A stretch of 64,000 nt of DNA from Bacteroides helcogenes P 36-108 (GCF_000186225.1 NC_014933.1:3782001-3846000); one strand, 5' to 3'; positions 45,313 to 55,321 are shown, counted from the stretch's first letter. Notes: generated from the sequence alone by a model not told the origin. A program made the numbers and translations.

Positions 45313-45334
45313 ACGATTTTATATATGCAGCGTA

Positions 45335-45661
45335 TTATTCGGGGACATAAATGATTTCCCCGTTATCCAGTTCATAGGCAATACCTACTTTTTTCCCCTT
45401 CGTTCCTCTTTTTGCATCCTGATTCTCGGACGGAGTATAGCGATTTATCTTCTGCCCCTCCTTGGTAATAATTTCCATATTCTCCTTACCGGGATTTTTC
45501 ACCATGGTAAAATCTTCCTTACTGAACATTTCCGTCATGTTATAGCGGCTCACCAAAGCTACCATCAGAGCCACGGCAAATACCATCGCAACATCAAAAA
45601 GGTTGCTTACCACACTCATCGGATCACTGTCTTCTTCTTTTCTCAGCAGACGTCTCTTCAT
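45335..45661 (-). CDS. hmuV: HmuV-like DUF2149 protein of the haem uptake operon
   Basis: A 108-residue protein with a short cytoplasmic N-terminus (KRRLLRKEEDSDPMS), one membrane helix (~residues 20-42, FDVAMVFAVALMVALVS) and a small periplasmic domain, the DUF2149 pattern, which resembles ExbD topology. Its ATG overlaps the stop of the MotA/TolQ-type gene (ATGA), so the two form a proton-channel-like pair. Last gene of the operon matching the order hmuYRSTUV described in Porphyromonas. The naming follows that operon by position and domain. Confidence 0.82.
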   Translation of the reverse strand: MKRRLLRKEEDSDPMSVVSNLFDVAMVFAVALMVALVSRYNMTEMFSKEDFTMVKNPGKENMEIITKEGQKINRYTPSENQDAKRGTKGKKVGIAYELDNGEIIYVPE

Positions 45662-46260
45662 TTCACTTTATGATTTTCATTTAATAATTCAGCCAAAAAT
45701 TCCAGTTGAGTCATATCTTGTAAATACCAGCGCTGCTTCACCTGCTGGGTAATGAAACCAATGGCACTGGCAAACAAGCCTACCACTGTCGTTGCAAATG
45801 CGACCTGCATATTGTACGCCATTGAAGCAATATCTCCGGTAGAAAGTCCTACCAAAGCCGGCCCCATTGGAATCAGTGTTCCCATCAGACCGAGCATAGG
45901 CCCCATCTTTGTCAATGTCTTGGAAATAGCAAGATCTTTGTCCGCTGCAATCTCAAATTCAGCCAACAGACGTTGTACATGGGCGGGACTATCTTTCTGC
46001 TCCAATATACGACGGATATATAAAATCACCAAAGAAGAACTTTTTCCAGGAAGACGCTCCGCCAACTGCGGCAAGGTATCGGCCGTCAACGAATTCATTT
46101 CCAAACGAAGCAGTGCCTCTGTCTTACGAATAGAAAGATACTGTCCGAAAAAGTTGCCGATAAGCAGTATGGAACGCCCAAACAGAATGATCAGCAATAC
46201 AATGACAGGGACCAACAATCCCGTAGATATCCAATAAAGAATGTCTGAAATATAATTCAT
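45658..46260 (-). CDS. hmuU: HmuU-like MotA/TolQ/ExbB proton-channel protein
   Basis: A 200-residue membrane protein with an N-terminal helix (ILYWISTGLLVPVIVLLIIL) and the characteristic two later helices around GPMLGLMGTLIPMGPALVGL and VAFATTVVGLFASAIGFI, the conserved core of ExbB/TolQ/MotA. It would use proton-motive force with the ExbD-like partner to drive conformational work, probably on the HmuS chelatase or the receptor. 20 bases after the HmuT-like gene. Confidence 0.88.
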   Translation of the reverse strand: MNYISDILYWISTGLLVPVIVLLIILFGRSILLIGNFFGQYLSIRKTEALLRLEMNSLTADTLPQLAERLPGKSSSLVILYIRRILEQKDSPAHVQRLLAEFEIAADKDLAISKTLTKMGPMLGLMGTLIPMGPALVGLSTGDIASMAYNMQVAFATTVVGLFASAIGFITQQVKQRWYLQDMTQLEFLAELLNENHKVK

Positions 46261-46280
46261 GATGTTACAAATTAGTTAGT

Positions 46281-46961
46281 TTACTTTTTTAATTTCATGC
46301 TTCTCACAACCATGCCCATCAATGCACCTACTGCTATCAAGGCCAACAAACCTACAAGGGCATCCCAATTCACTTCACTGATGCCCGATACGGCCGTACG
46401 ACCGTTAACTGTGGCTATAACTCCCAGAATGGCCACCAAAGCGTTGGCAAGGAAAAGCAGTTCCAGCCGAAGTTCTTTCTCAGGCAGCAACCAACGCAGC
46501 AAAAAACTTCCGACAGGTATCAACACAAAAACACAGCCCGCCATGCACCAAGCTATCAATGAAAAAGACACTCCGGGAAAAGTGAATATCAATGCTACCA
46601 GGCCTGAAAACAAAACAGGGAATATCAGTATGCCGGGAAACCAGCGCAACATACGGTAGGCCCATAAGACACGCTTCTTTATCACCCCTGCAGTCTGCAC
46701 ATGTGCCGCAAGCATGCAAAACGCCATTTGGACAACCACCTCTACACTAAGCACCACAGAGGTATCAAGCATCAGTGAAGGATTTGACAGCCAATCGGCA
46801 ATCTGTGTTTTGGATTGCTCGATGGCATAAGGCCACATCAGTCCCACAAACAATGCGCTGACAAAGGCTATCGCAATCACAGACCACAACTTACGATAAG
46901 TCTGCTTCAACATGAAGTTGAAGCAAACCAGTATCATAAGCACCAAAACGACAGTTTCCAT
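46281..46961 (-). CDS. hmuT: HmuT-like polytopic membrane protein
   Basis: A 226-residue integral membrane protein with about six hydrophobic helices and few conserved polar residues. Position, two bases after the HmuS-like gene and before the ExbB-like gene, and size fit HmuT of the hmu operon. It does not resemble periplasmic haem-binding proteins that carry the same name in Gram-negative ABC systems. Function unknown; probably a membrane partner of the chelatase-channel complex. Confidence 0.7.
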   Translation of the reverse strand: METVVLVLMILVCFNFMLKQTYRKLWSVIAIAFVSALFVGLMWPYAIEQSKTQIADWLSNPSLMLDTSVVLSVEVVVQMAFCMLAAHVQTAGVIKKRVLWAYRMLRWFPGILIFPVLFSGLVALIFTFPGVSFSLIAWCMAGCVFVLIPVGSFLLRWLLPEKELRLELLFLANALVAILGVIATVNGRTAVSGISEVNWDALVGLLALIAVGALMGMVVRSMKLKK

Positions 46962-46963
46962 AT

Positions 46964-49900
46964 TTATTCTTTCATTTTATTACGGCGGTAGCGGACCAGC
47001 AATACCAAAGCAAAGACAGCAACGAACACAACAATACCTACAATTGCATTGTTCAACACATTCGTATGTTCTTCTGCAGACGCCGATGTCATTTCCTCCT
47101 TCTTCATCACCGTTCCTTTTTTATCATTGGTAACGACAGACTCACGTATATTGTCAATACTTTCCTTATACTGTGCGGCAGCCTGAGAATTGACCTTTGA
47201 AGCTATGAATTGACGAAGTTTGGCATTGTCGCACACAAAACCGGAACAAGAAGGTCTGTATTTGTTTACCAAATCCGTGTGCAGCTTTGCAATATCCGCC
47301 ACCTGCTGCCCGCTTGCTTTCCACATCCCCTTGCGAACTGTTTCCAGCATCACGGCAGTCATCTCTTCCAAAGCAGCCGGATTCTGTTTCTCAAAATAAT
47401 CCTGCAAACCTAAGTCAAACTTATCCTTCACATATACATTATATATTTCATCCCATAGTTCCTTGTCAACAGCCTTTGGTTTCATCACGTTCCAGCCATA
47501 AGTATTCTGTACAATTTCGGCAAAGGTATTTGCAGAACTCGCTTCTCCTTTCATCTTCTCCTTTATATAGGCAGGATTGAAAATCGTAGTCCGGCTCTCC
47601 ACTCCTATCGCCTCCTTCACCTCTTGCATGCGGAAATTGTTGCGGTTACGATAATCGCTCAAATAGGCATCCGGGTCTTTTCCTGTCACATTACGGACTG
47701 CAAGATTCATTCCACCCATAAACTCATATACATGATCAAGGCTCAAAGCTCCCCATGTATTACTCTGCCGGGGTTGTATAACCGCATCCGTACGGGTCAA
47801 TGCTGCCTCAAAAGCATATTGGCGAAATACTTCCCAATTCTTTTCACTGCCGTAATAAGCGCCCATATTATTCAGATATGTATCGGCTAATTCCTTTTCA
47901 TTATCCCAGCGGTCACCACTCATCACCATGCCTTGGATGCCAGTACCATAACCACCGTTTGCTCCACCAAACACACGATAGGTAGAAATTTCACGTGCAT
48001 CTTTAGGTGTCAATCCCTTTTCTATCAATACGCGCTCAGCCTCTACAACACCTGCTGCAACCTGATTATCAAAACGGTCATCCTTAGCATTGGCAGCCAT
48101 TTCGACCGCACGGTTTATAAGAAACAGGCGGGAGGCCGCTAAATCTCGTAACTGGCCGCTGGTCTGCACAACCACATCAATCCGCGGACGTCCCAATTCT
48201 TCAGAAGGAATAAGTTTCAAATCCGTCACACGGCCAAAAGCATCACGTATCGGTTCCACACCCAACATATAAAGAATTTGTGCTATCGTAGCACCTTCCG
48301 TCTCAATAAACTCACCACTCCAAAGCGTATAACTCACCTTGCGGGGAATACTGTCATTATGGCGACTCTTATACATATCTATGGTATTGTTCGCCAGCCG
48401 TATTCCCTTTTCCCAAGCCGCCTCGCTGGGAGTAGCCTCAGCATTGATACCATAAAGATTGCGGCCAGTGGGCAACGTATTCGGATTCACAATCGGATCC
48501 CCCCCGGGAGAGGGCTTGGTATATCCTCCATTCAGAGCATTTATCATAGAAGCCAATTCATTTTCAGGACTTCCCAGAAGTGCTTTTTTATAGTTTCCTA
48601 CATTCTTTATAGTGCGTTCCACTTCCATCACAGCCAACGCAAAATCCATTTCTTCTTTGGTATATTCCTTCTTCGGGAACATTCCTTTCATCATCATACC
48701 CATTCCTTCTTTTTTCATGGAATCCGACGTCTGATGTTTTGCTTCTCCGCGATGCTCTTTTATCATAGAAGCTTCCATCTTTTTCAAAGCTTCGGGGCTT
48801 GCCCCCATCTCTTTAGCAAGAGCCATTGCTTTTTTAGGATCCATGCCTTTCGCCATTTCCCTCATTTTTTTCTTCATCATACCCGATATTCCACCTGTAA
48901 CGGCGTTTTTTCCGGGTATATCGGCATGCTTCTTTCCTTCTGCGGGAGCTTCATTTCCCATAGCCATCATCATCGTCATCATATCCTGCGGTGTATTACG
49001 CGATTTCTCAATTTCACGCGCTTTGTCAAGTTCGGCAGAAGTGATACCTGCAGTATGGCAAATCAATTCGTCAGTACCCAAAGCAGCATTACCCAGCAAG
49101 CGGGTCACCAAGTCACGCGCAGGATTCAGATAGCGCTGCGTAAACAGGGCGCGATGCTTCAGTATATTTTCATCAGCATGCTTGCGCAACTTGTCCAAAG
49201 CCAGCAAACTGTAAGCTATCGGCTCAGTAGCCATGGCATACACACTGCTCGTTATGCGTATATCTTCATAAGGTATTCCCATCGTATAAAGCTGTCCTGT
49301 AATCTTCTCTGTAGCCAGTTCTTCGGCAAAGTTTTCTATACGGAGTATCTCGTCTTCAGTATAAGGTTTGCTCAGAATACTGTCCAAGTCCAATTCACGC
49401 TGAATACCCAACCTGACGGTTACCGCCTTCACTGCCAATGAGGCCTTGCGAAGCCCTGCTTCATTCGACTTGCCTGCTTTCAGTCCTTCCCTCTGCTGCT
49501 CTCCGGAAGAAACGAGATTATTATAAATCTTGATTTTCTCCATCAGATCACGATAAATGCCCCGCACGCTACTTTCTAAGAAAGGCGGTGTGAGATAAGA
49601 TTGCAAACCGGCGTATGAACGACGTTTAGCAATCATGCCTTCACCGACATTGCCAATAGAATAGATGTAAAAATGCGGTAAAGCTCCCACCAAGCGGTCC
49701 GGCCAGTCGCTATTGCTCAAAGCTACCTGTTTCCGAGGAGTAAACTCCAGGCTTCCATGTGTTCCGAAATGAATCAATGCGTCAGCCTTGAAGCCGAACT
49801 GCGTCCAAAGATAAGAAGCAATATAAGTATGAGGCGGAGCCGCATCCGTACCATGCACTATTTTAAAAGCATTGTCACCTTTTCCAGCAGCGTTCTGAGG

Positions 49901-51379
49901 CAGCAGCGCCACATTGCCGAACTGCAAGCGAGCCACCCCCAAACGTCCGTCGGCAGAAACCATGTACTCACCGGGAAATTCCCCGTTAGCCGCCACTACT
50001 TCGGCATATTTATCGAGACGGAGAACTTTCTTCACCCAACCTTCATATTGGGCTTTGGTAATCAACTCCGGATGTCCGGTCTTCATGAAATCGTCAAAAG
50101 CGCCCTCGGCATAAGCGTTGAACACAGCCCCCTGAGACTGTATCATCCGTTCCAACTCCTTGGAAGAAGCAGGCAATCCTTCCACCTTGTACCCCTCTTT
50201 CTTCATACGGGCCAGCAGGTTATAAAGCGACGGAGCAACTTCCATACCCGCGGCAGTCATAGCATTTTGTCCGGGACCTTTATAATAGTAGATAGCCACA
50301 CGCTTCTCGGAATTGGGCTTCCGCTGCAAATTGATATAGTTGTTTACCGTCTGTACAAACATCTCCAAACGTTCGGGAATAGCAAGAACGTGTTGCAGCC
50401 CTTCCTCATCTTTATAATGTCCGAAAAGGGAAAAAGGACGGATAGCGCCGTCTATTTCGGGAGTGACGATACTCTGCGACAGAAAACCGCCACTCATTCC
50501 CATCTTGTCATTCTCCCATTCATCCACCAGACGGTTTACGTTGAGAGGGGCAAAAAGAGGTATATTTTGTATATTAAGATAATCCACCATATAATCTCCC
50601 ATACGTCCATGAGCCATATTGATGACCGCCGACGGACGGATGGAATCGATTTGATGTCTGTCGATGAGTGCCTTCATGCTCCGTACCGGATAAACGACAT
50701 TACCGGTTTCCTCCAACTTTCTGATGAGTTCCGTCGGTTCTCCCATCATGCCGGTAACAATGATGCGGGGAGCTCCCTCTCCTTTCCACAAACCATTCTT
50801 TTGCAAAAATGCGTCATAATCGGCTATGGTGTTGAATCCGAGTTCCTCGTCTTCCGGTTTCTTGGGATCTATGTGATAAATAAGGTCATTGGCACGCAGT
50901 ACGGCAACTTCAGGCTCACGTACCGAAAACAGTTTACCGTCAATGTACCTGCGCACATAGTTCAGCATGCTGCGATAATTGCGACGGCCACCGTTACCCA
51001 AATAAGCACGCAAAGTATCCGCTTGTATAGAGTCCAGTGAAACAATCTTATTGTCGGGATTCGTCGCAGCGGTAGTCAGAACAGGGAGTCCCTTGTCGGC
51101 GGCTTTTCGAATCAGAGCACGCTGTTCTTCAGTAATCCTCATACCCATGGCATTGATAAACACCATGTCATAGTCATTGAGTCTGTCCAAGTCGTTAGTG
51201 CTCAGTTCGGCTATCTTGATGAACGAATTGTCGTTGGCCTTGGATATCTCACCGAGACTGATGACCTGATAGTTAACAAACGCCACCCTGGTAGGGCCGA
51301 ACCATGCGCACCACACTCCCCAAAGCACCGACAGGAGCACTATTACTACTCCCCCTATGATGATTTTCTTCTTTTTCAT
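46964..51379 (-). CDS. hmuS: HmuS-like CobN/magnesium-chelatase-family protein, membrane-anchored
   Basis: A 1471-residue CobN-type large chelatase. Conserved blocks include DALIHFGTHGSLEFTPRKQV, GRNLYGINAEATPSEAAWEKG, RIDVVVQTSGQLRDLAASRL and the C-terminal FRMQEVKEAIGVESRTT. Unlike cobalamin CobN it starts with a membrane helix (MKKKKIIIGGVVIVLLSVLW) and ends with another (IVGIVVFVAVFALVLLVRYR). The body is thus predicted to face the periplasm. Residues ~797-910 are a Met/Lys-rich insert (DMMTMMMAMGNEA ... KEGMGMMMKGMFPKKE). In this operon class it is thought to act on haem, removing iron, rather than in B12 synthesis; no other cobalamin genes are nearby. Confidence 0.88.
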   Translation of the reverse strand: MKKKKIIIGGVVIVLLSVLWGVWCAWFGPTRVAFVNYQVISLGEISKANDNSFIKIAELSTNDLDRLNDYDMVFINAMGMRITEEQRALIRKAADKGLPVLTTAATNPDNKIVSLDSIQADTLRAYLGNGGRRNYRSMLNYVRRYIDGKLFSVREPEVAVLRANDLIYHIDPKKPEDEELGFNTIADYDAFLQKNGLWKGEGAPRIIVTGMMGEPTELIRKLEETGNVVYPVRSMKALIDRHQIDSIRPSAVINMAHGRMGDYMVDYLNIQNIPLFAPLNVNRLVDEWENDKMGMSGGFLSQSIVTPEIDGAIRPFSLFGHYKDEEGLQHVLAIPERLEMFVQTVNNYINLQRKPNSEKRVAIYYYKGPGQNAMTAAGMEVAPSLYNLLARMKKEGYKVEGLPASSKELERMIQSQGAVFNAYAEGAFDDFMKTGHPELITKAQYEGWVKKVLRLDKYAEVVAANGEFPGEYMVSADGRLGVARLQFGNVALLPQNAAGKGDNAFKIVHGTDAAPPHTYIASYLWTQFGFKADALIHFGTHGSLEFTPRKQVALSNSDWPDRLVGALPHFYIYSIGNVGEGMIAKRRSYAGLQSYLTPPFLESSVRGIYRDLMEKIKIYNNLVSSGEQQREGLKAGKSNEAGLRKASLAVKAVTVRLGIQRELDLDSILSKPYTEDEILRIENFAEELATEKITGQLYTMGIPYEDIRITSSVYAMATEPIAYSLLALDKLRKHADENILKHRALFTQRYLNPARDLVTRLLGNAALGTDELICHTAGITSAELDKAREIEKSRNTPQDMMTMMMAMGNEAPAEGKKHADIPGKNAVTGGISGMMKKKMREMAKGMDPKKAMALAKEMGASPEALKKMEASMIKEHRGEAKHQTSDSMKKEGMGMMMKGMFPKKEYTKEEMDFALAVMEVERTIKNVGNYKKALLGSPENELASMINALNGGYTKPSPGGDPIVNPNTLPTGRNLYGINAEATPSEAAWEKGIRLANNTIDMYKSRHNDSIPRKVSYTLWSGEFIETEGATIAQILYMLGVEPIRDAFGRVTDLKLIPSEELGRPRIDVVVQTSGQLRDLAASRLFLINRAVEMAANAKDDRFDNQVAAGVVEAERVLIEKGLTPKDAREISTYRVFGGANGGYGTGIQGMVMSGDRWDNEKELADTYLNNMGAYYGSEKNWEVFRQYAFEAALTRTDAVIQPRQSNTWGALSLDHVYEFMGGMNLAVRNVTGKDPDAYLSDYRNRNNFRMQEVKEAIGVESRTTIFNPAYIKEKMKGEASSANTFAEIVQNTYGWNVMKPKAVDKELWDEIYNVYVKDKFDLGLQDYFEKQNPAALEEMTAVMLETVRKGMWKASGQQVADIAKLHTDLVNKYRPSCSGFVCDNAKLRQFIASKVNSQAAAQYKESIDNIRESVVTNDKKGTVMKKEEMTSASAEEHTNVLNNAIVGIVVFVAVFALVLLVRYRRNKMKE

Positions 51380-51400
51380 CTTTACTATAATCCTTATAAT

Positions 51401-53608
51401 TTATAATCCAAACATATCTGCAATATTGATATTTACCGTTCCGATCACGCTGATTCCTTTTTGCGGAACCTGCAGGGTACTGTCAGCGGCCTTATCCTTA
51501 TAATTGAGCAAGTTGTCCATTCCTACATTCAAAGAAATCCCCCTCGGAAAAGTTACCCCGGCATTCAGCGAACACAATGTACGCGCATCATAGGTGCGCT
51601 TTTTGTACGAAACGCTTCCGTCATCGTTCTTCGAACGGCTGTATGTGTCGAAGCCAGCCCCCCACTGCCCATTTAGTGAGCAGTTAAAGCCTACCTTTCC
51701 GAACTTATGCGAATACATGGCATTGAAAGTGGCCGAATGGGGACGTACCAGTGAAGCATTCCTCCCGTCCACTTCCGCATAATCTTTTGTATAAGCATAA
51801 GAGCAGGTCACAATCAGCCCGGAGCCGAAACGGTAGCGCAAAATGCCTTCCACAGAAGAAGTTTTAGCATTTTCGGCATTAACATACTGCATGTCACCGT
51901 AAGCTTCGTCAGTTATGGCCATATAGTCTATCTTATTCTTGAAGCGGTTGTGTGAGAAAGCAACCGCCATATTCAGCCCACCTTTGTTGAATTCGGCAGA
52001 CAGAGAATATTGATTGCTGGTTTCAGGCTTCAAATTCGGATTACCGTAAATCATGAACATGCCCAATCCGCCCATGTCGTATGACATATAAAGCTCCTTT
52101 AAAGACGGAGAACGGAAACCTTGTGCATAGCCGGCACGAAAAACGACATGCTTGCGAAAACGCCACATGACAGAAATCTTGGGAGTGACATGCCAGTGAT
52201 ATTTCTCATGATAATCAGCACGTACACCGGCCACAATGTTCAGTTGATCTGTAATGTTCCAGTCTTCTTGCGCATAAAATGCATACGCCTGATTGCTGAC
52301 ATGTGAACTGTCCTTCAGCATGTAGTGCTTCAGGTACTCAATGTCACCCTCAAATCCCGCGCTTACAGTATGCCTTCCGAATTTTCCCGTATAGTCCACA
52401 CGCGGTGTCTGCTTGATGTTCCGGTAATTGGTATAGGTGGAGTCTATACGGAAATAATGATTGTCCTTCTTGTAATTGTCATAGATATAGCCGAATACAA
52501 GTTGCTGGTTTTCGGCCGGCAGATATTTCACCTTTCCACTCAGAGAATGGTCCACATAGTATTCCTGATAGAGCCTCCCCGGACGGATGTCACGCTGGTT
52601 ACGATAATAAGTACCCTTGATATCGGCACTCAGCTTTTCATTACAGGTATATCCCAGCTTCTGCGTGAAGTCCCAGATATTGTATCCCCAAAGGGTAGAA
52701 GAAGTTCCACTCTCCCCATCGTCAATGGTATAGGTATCCTTGGTACGGTAAGTCAAACTTGAAAAGGAAGTCAGGCGATCCTTCTTCAACCCTATCGAAC
52801 CATTGTACTTCTGTCCGTTAGAACCGGCATACCGCGCATTCAAGTTTGCCGCGAAAGGGCGATTGGCAGTTCTGGTGATAATATTGACAACTCCTCCAAG
52901 GGCATTGGAGCCATAAATGGTGGACTGCGCCCCCTTGACAACTTCAATACGCTCTATGTCATCCACATTGAAGCGGCTGAAGTCCACATTATGGTCAGAA
53001 CCTTCACCACTTACACGTTCTCCGTCTATGAGGAACAGCATATACTCTCCACCCATGCCCTGATAGGTTATTTCAGGCTGCTGGCTCATCGAATTGTATC
53101 CTATCTGCAAGCCCGGAAGCTCGTATTGCAGCAGTGTCTCCACATTCATGGGATTGAGGGCCTGTATGTCGTTCCGCGAAATAATGCGAGTCAGCACAGG
53201 TACATCCATCAGTGGCTTTTCTATAAACGAGCCGGTCACCACCACTTCATTCAACTGATTATCGGAAGGCTGTAACTTTATCCGCAAAATCACCGGATTC
53301 TGTGACGCGACAGCTTCTATGTTTTGCGGTTCATATCCCATAAAAGACACTTGCAAAACATATCTCTTTGCATCATTCAGACGTATGACAAACTCTCCGC
53401 TGGAATTAGTGCCTGCACCGAACGTAGTACCAGCCACATGAATGGCTGCCCCCGCCAACGGTTCGTTATTTTCATCCACCACCACTCCCCTAAGGGCATA
53501 GAGATAGCGTTTGCTGTTATTATCGTTATCATTTATGCCATTCGCAAAAGAGGCAGTAGCAACACAGAGCATCCATAGGAGGCATAAAAGCTTAATTGAT
53601 TTCTTCAT
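51401..53608 (-). CDS. hmuR: HmuR-like TonB-dependent haem receptor
   Basis: A 735-residue outer-membrane receptor: signal peptide (MKKSIKLLCLLWMLCVATASFA), CarboxypepD_reg-like domain (LRGVVVDENNEPLAGAAIHV), plug (NEVVVTGSFIEKP ... QSTIYGSNALGGVVNIITR) and a 22-strand barrel. In the barrel, YAQGFRSPSLKELYM followed by YGNPNLKPETSNQY corresponds to the FRAP/NPNL region conserved in haem receptors. The start at 53608 gives a proper signal peptide; an in-frame extension to 53719 encodes a basic non-signal sequence. It receives haem, probably from the HmuY-like lipoprotein encoded upstream. Confidence 0.88.
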   Translation of the reverse strand: MKKSIKLLCLLWMLCVATASFANGINDNDNNSKRYLYALRGVVVDENNEPLAGAAIHVAGTTFGAGTNSSGEFVIRLNDAKRYVLQVSFMGYEPQNIEAVASQNPVILRIKLQPSDNQLNEVVVTGSFIEKPLMDVPVLTRIISRNDIQALNPMNVETLLQYELPGLQIGYNSMSQQPEITYQGMGGEYMLFLIDGERVSGEGSDHNVDFSRFNVDDIERIEVVKGAQSTIYGSNALGGVVNIITRTANRPFAANLNARYAGSNGQKYNGSIGLKKDRLTSFSSLTYRTKDTYTIDDGESGTSSTLWGYNIWDFTQKLGYTCNEKLSADIKGTYYRNQRDIRPGRLYQEYYVDHSLSGKVKYLPAENQQLVFGYIYDNYKKDNHYFRIDSTYTNYRNIKQTPRVDYTGKFGRHTVSAGFEGDIEYLKHYMLKDSSHVSNQAYAFYAQEDWNITDQLNIVAGVRADYHEKYHWHVTPKISVMWRFRKHVVFRAGYAQGFRSPSLKELYMSYDMGGLGMFMIYGNPNLKPETSNQYSLSAEFNKGGLNMAVAFSHNRFKNKIDYMAITDEAYGDMQYVNAENAKTSSVEGILRYRFGSGLIVTCSYAYTKDYAEVDGRNASLVRPHSATFNAMYSHKFGKVGFNCSLNGQWGAGFDTYSRSKNDDGSVSYKKRTYDARTLCSLNAGVTFPRGISLNVGMDNLLNYKDKAADSTLQVPQKGISVIGTVNINIADMFGL

Positions 53609-53730
53609 TCTTAAATTTATTTTCCTGTATAACCAAGGTAATTCGGATTTCAGCACAAAGCATAGAGCAATGAACTTACGACATATTCTCATTGAAAACA
53701 GATGAATCAGGCTTCTCATTCACTTATCAC

Positions 53731-54432
53731 TCACTTCGCCGGATTGTATTTATAATTGAATGACAGATAATTGCTGACCCCAGACACAGTATGAACCACT
53801 CCCGTTATCTGAAGTGTCGCCCAACTTCCGTCATCCCATTTCAACACGAATACCTTATCGGTGTTGCCATAAATAACGGGAGGCATCGTTCCCGTAGGAG
53901 TTCTTGTAATACCTTCACACAGGGGTAGGTTGATGGAAGGATTATGTGCATAACCGATGTTTCCTGCCATCATACCCGCCATATCCATACTGAGAAGATA
54001 GGCGCCTTCCATTTTATCCTTTTCCGTCTCATAGGGAAGGACAGCATCAGGTGTATAAGAGCCTTCGGGTAAGGTGGTGACGTTTGCCATATCCGTCTTC
54101 CCAGTGTTAAGTACCGATGCTCCGTTGGTCTTGAACTCGTAACGGTGTACGGCAATGTGCCACTCTATACCTATCGGCTCTGCCTGTTGTGCCTCACGAA
54201 CTCCACCTGTTCCACCATAAATCCATTCACCGGCATCAGGATGCGTTTCCATCTTTCCTGTTTTCAGGTCAATGTAAGTCCAAGTATCGTAAGCAGACAC
54301 TTTCACATTCTGCAAAGTGCTGTAAGGAAGTACCTCCTCCCTTTCGTCTTCATCAAGGAAATGATTGGTATATGCACAAGCAGTCACGCTGAGCGTGACT
54401 GCAAGCATTGCTATATAATGATAGATTTTCAT
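53731..54432 (-). CDS. hmuY: HmuY-family haem-binding lipoprotein
   Basis: A 233-residue lipoprotein with signal MKIYHYIAMLAVTLSVTAC, lipid on Cys19. The mature protein has the HmuY pattern YDTWTYIDLKTGKMET ... EWHIAVHRYEFKTNGASVLN and SWATLQITGVVHTVSGVSNY near the end. In Porphyromonas HmuY, haem iron is held by two histidines; here Met-rich stretches (LLSMDMAGMMAGNIGYAH) lie where ligands are expected, so the coordination may use methionine and histidine. An alternative start five codons upstream exists. It is exposed on the cell surface or released and hands haem to HmuR. Confidence 0.85.
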   Translation of the reverse strand: MKIYHYIAMLAVTLSVTACAYTNHFLDEDEREEVLPYSTLQNVKVSAYDTWTYIDLKTGKMETHPDAGEWIYGGTGGVREAQQAEPIGIEWHIAVHRYEFKTNGASVLNTGKTDMANVTTLPEGSYTPDAVLPYETEKDKMEGAYLLSMDMAGMMAGNIGYAHNPSINLPLCEGITRTPTGTMPPVIYGNTDKVFVLKWDDGSWATLQITGVVHTVSGVSNYLSFNYKYNPAK

Positions 54433-54463
54433 TGGAAAATTAACCAAAAAAAAAGATTCAAAG

Positions 54464-55321
54464 TTATCCGGCTACCGGAGCAGTACCTTTATGGAAAGTA
54501 ACAACTACTGTACCCATTCCACCCATTTCGATGGAAAATACAGACGAAACAGCACCCTTATCTGCACTGACAGTACCGGTCAGTGTACAGTCATAATTAT
54601 TGGCAGTACCACCATGCATAGCAGGCACGGTAGAAGTTCCACTACCGGTAAAAGTATAAGAGCCATCTTCGGCTCTTGTAGCCTTAGCTTTGTCAACGGT
54701 AGTCGTGCCCCATTTTGTAGAAGTAAGCACTACCTTAACAGTACCGTCCTCATCGGCCGTGACAGTCATCACCTCACCATCTGCCACTATAGGATTAGGA
54801 GAATGAACGAATGTCGTCGATGTATATCCTTTATAAGTACCCGTAAGGAACTCGCCTGCCGGAGCATACCCCAAGCCTGAGGTTACAGTAACTGTCCCCA
54901 TTGCCCCCAACTCGATGACGAAAGTAAAAGAGGCCTCTTTCTTATCCGCACTGATCGTTCCTTTTACGGTAAATTCATAAGTACCGGAATGACTACTGTC
55001 ACCCATACTTGCCACAATGCTTCCGCTACCGTTCAAGGTATAGCCACCATTAACAGCAGCGGTCACTGTCAAGTCGGAAGTTCGGCCTTCTCCCCACACA
55101 CCTTTATAAAAAAGGGCTGCCTTGGCATCTCCGGCAGAAGCTGTCAACTTCACGGTTTCGTTATTGTTCACCATAGAAGTTCCCATCACTTTGGCAGAAG
55201 TATAAACAGTGTAAGTTCCCGCCACAGCTTCTGAAAGATCCATACTCTTTTCATTGTCATTGCTGCACGCCCCGGCACACAAAGCGACAATCACCATCGC
55301 TAAATAATTCTTGATTTTCAT
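54464..55321 (-). CDS. Surface lipoprotein with two tandem calycin-like domains
   Basis: A 285-residue lipoprotein (signal MKIKNYLAMVIVALCAGAC, lipobox AGAC) made of two homologous ~115-residue units. Each has an entry strand (AVAGTYTVYTSAKVMG and LTGTYKGYTSTTFVH), a central GGYTLNGSGSI / DGSYTFTGSGTS strand and an exit (ELGAMGTVTVTSG / EMGGMGTVVVTFH). This matches the calycin-like domain (PF13944) common in Bacteroides. It is the first gene of the hmu operon, directly before hmuY, so a haem- or porphyrin-binding accessory role is likely but unproven. Confidence 0.78.
   Translation of the reverse strand: MKIKNYLAMVIVALCAGACSNDNEKSMDLSEAVAGTYTVYTSAKVMGTSMVNNNETVKLTASAGDAKAALFYKGVWGEGRTSDLTVTAAVNGGYTLNGSGSIVASMGDSSHSGTYEFTVKGTISADKKEASFTFVIELGAMGTVTVTSGLGYAPAGEFLTGTYKGYTSTTFVHSPNPIVADGEVMTVTADEDGTVKVVLTSTKWGTTTVDKAKATRAEDGSYTFTGSGTSTVPAMHGGTANNYDCTLTGTVSADKGAVSSVFSIEMGGMGTVVVTFHKGTAPVAG

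Noticed and set aside
48278..51040. Long plus-strand frames (48278-49441, 49757-51040) opposite hmuS
   Set aside because: They are antisense to a clear CobN-type coding sequence and have no recognisable fold; codon structure follows the hmuS frame.
46964..51379. Cobalamin-synthesis CobN
   Set aside because: Membrane anchors at both ends, no other cobalamin genes, and neighbours matching hmuY-R-T-U-V favour the haem-related HmuS class.
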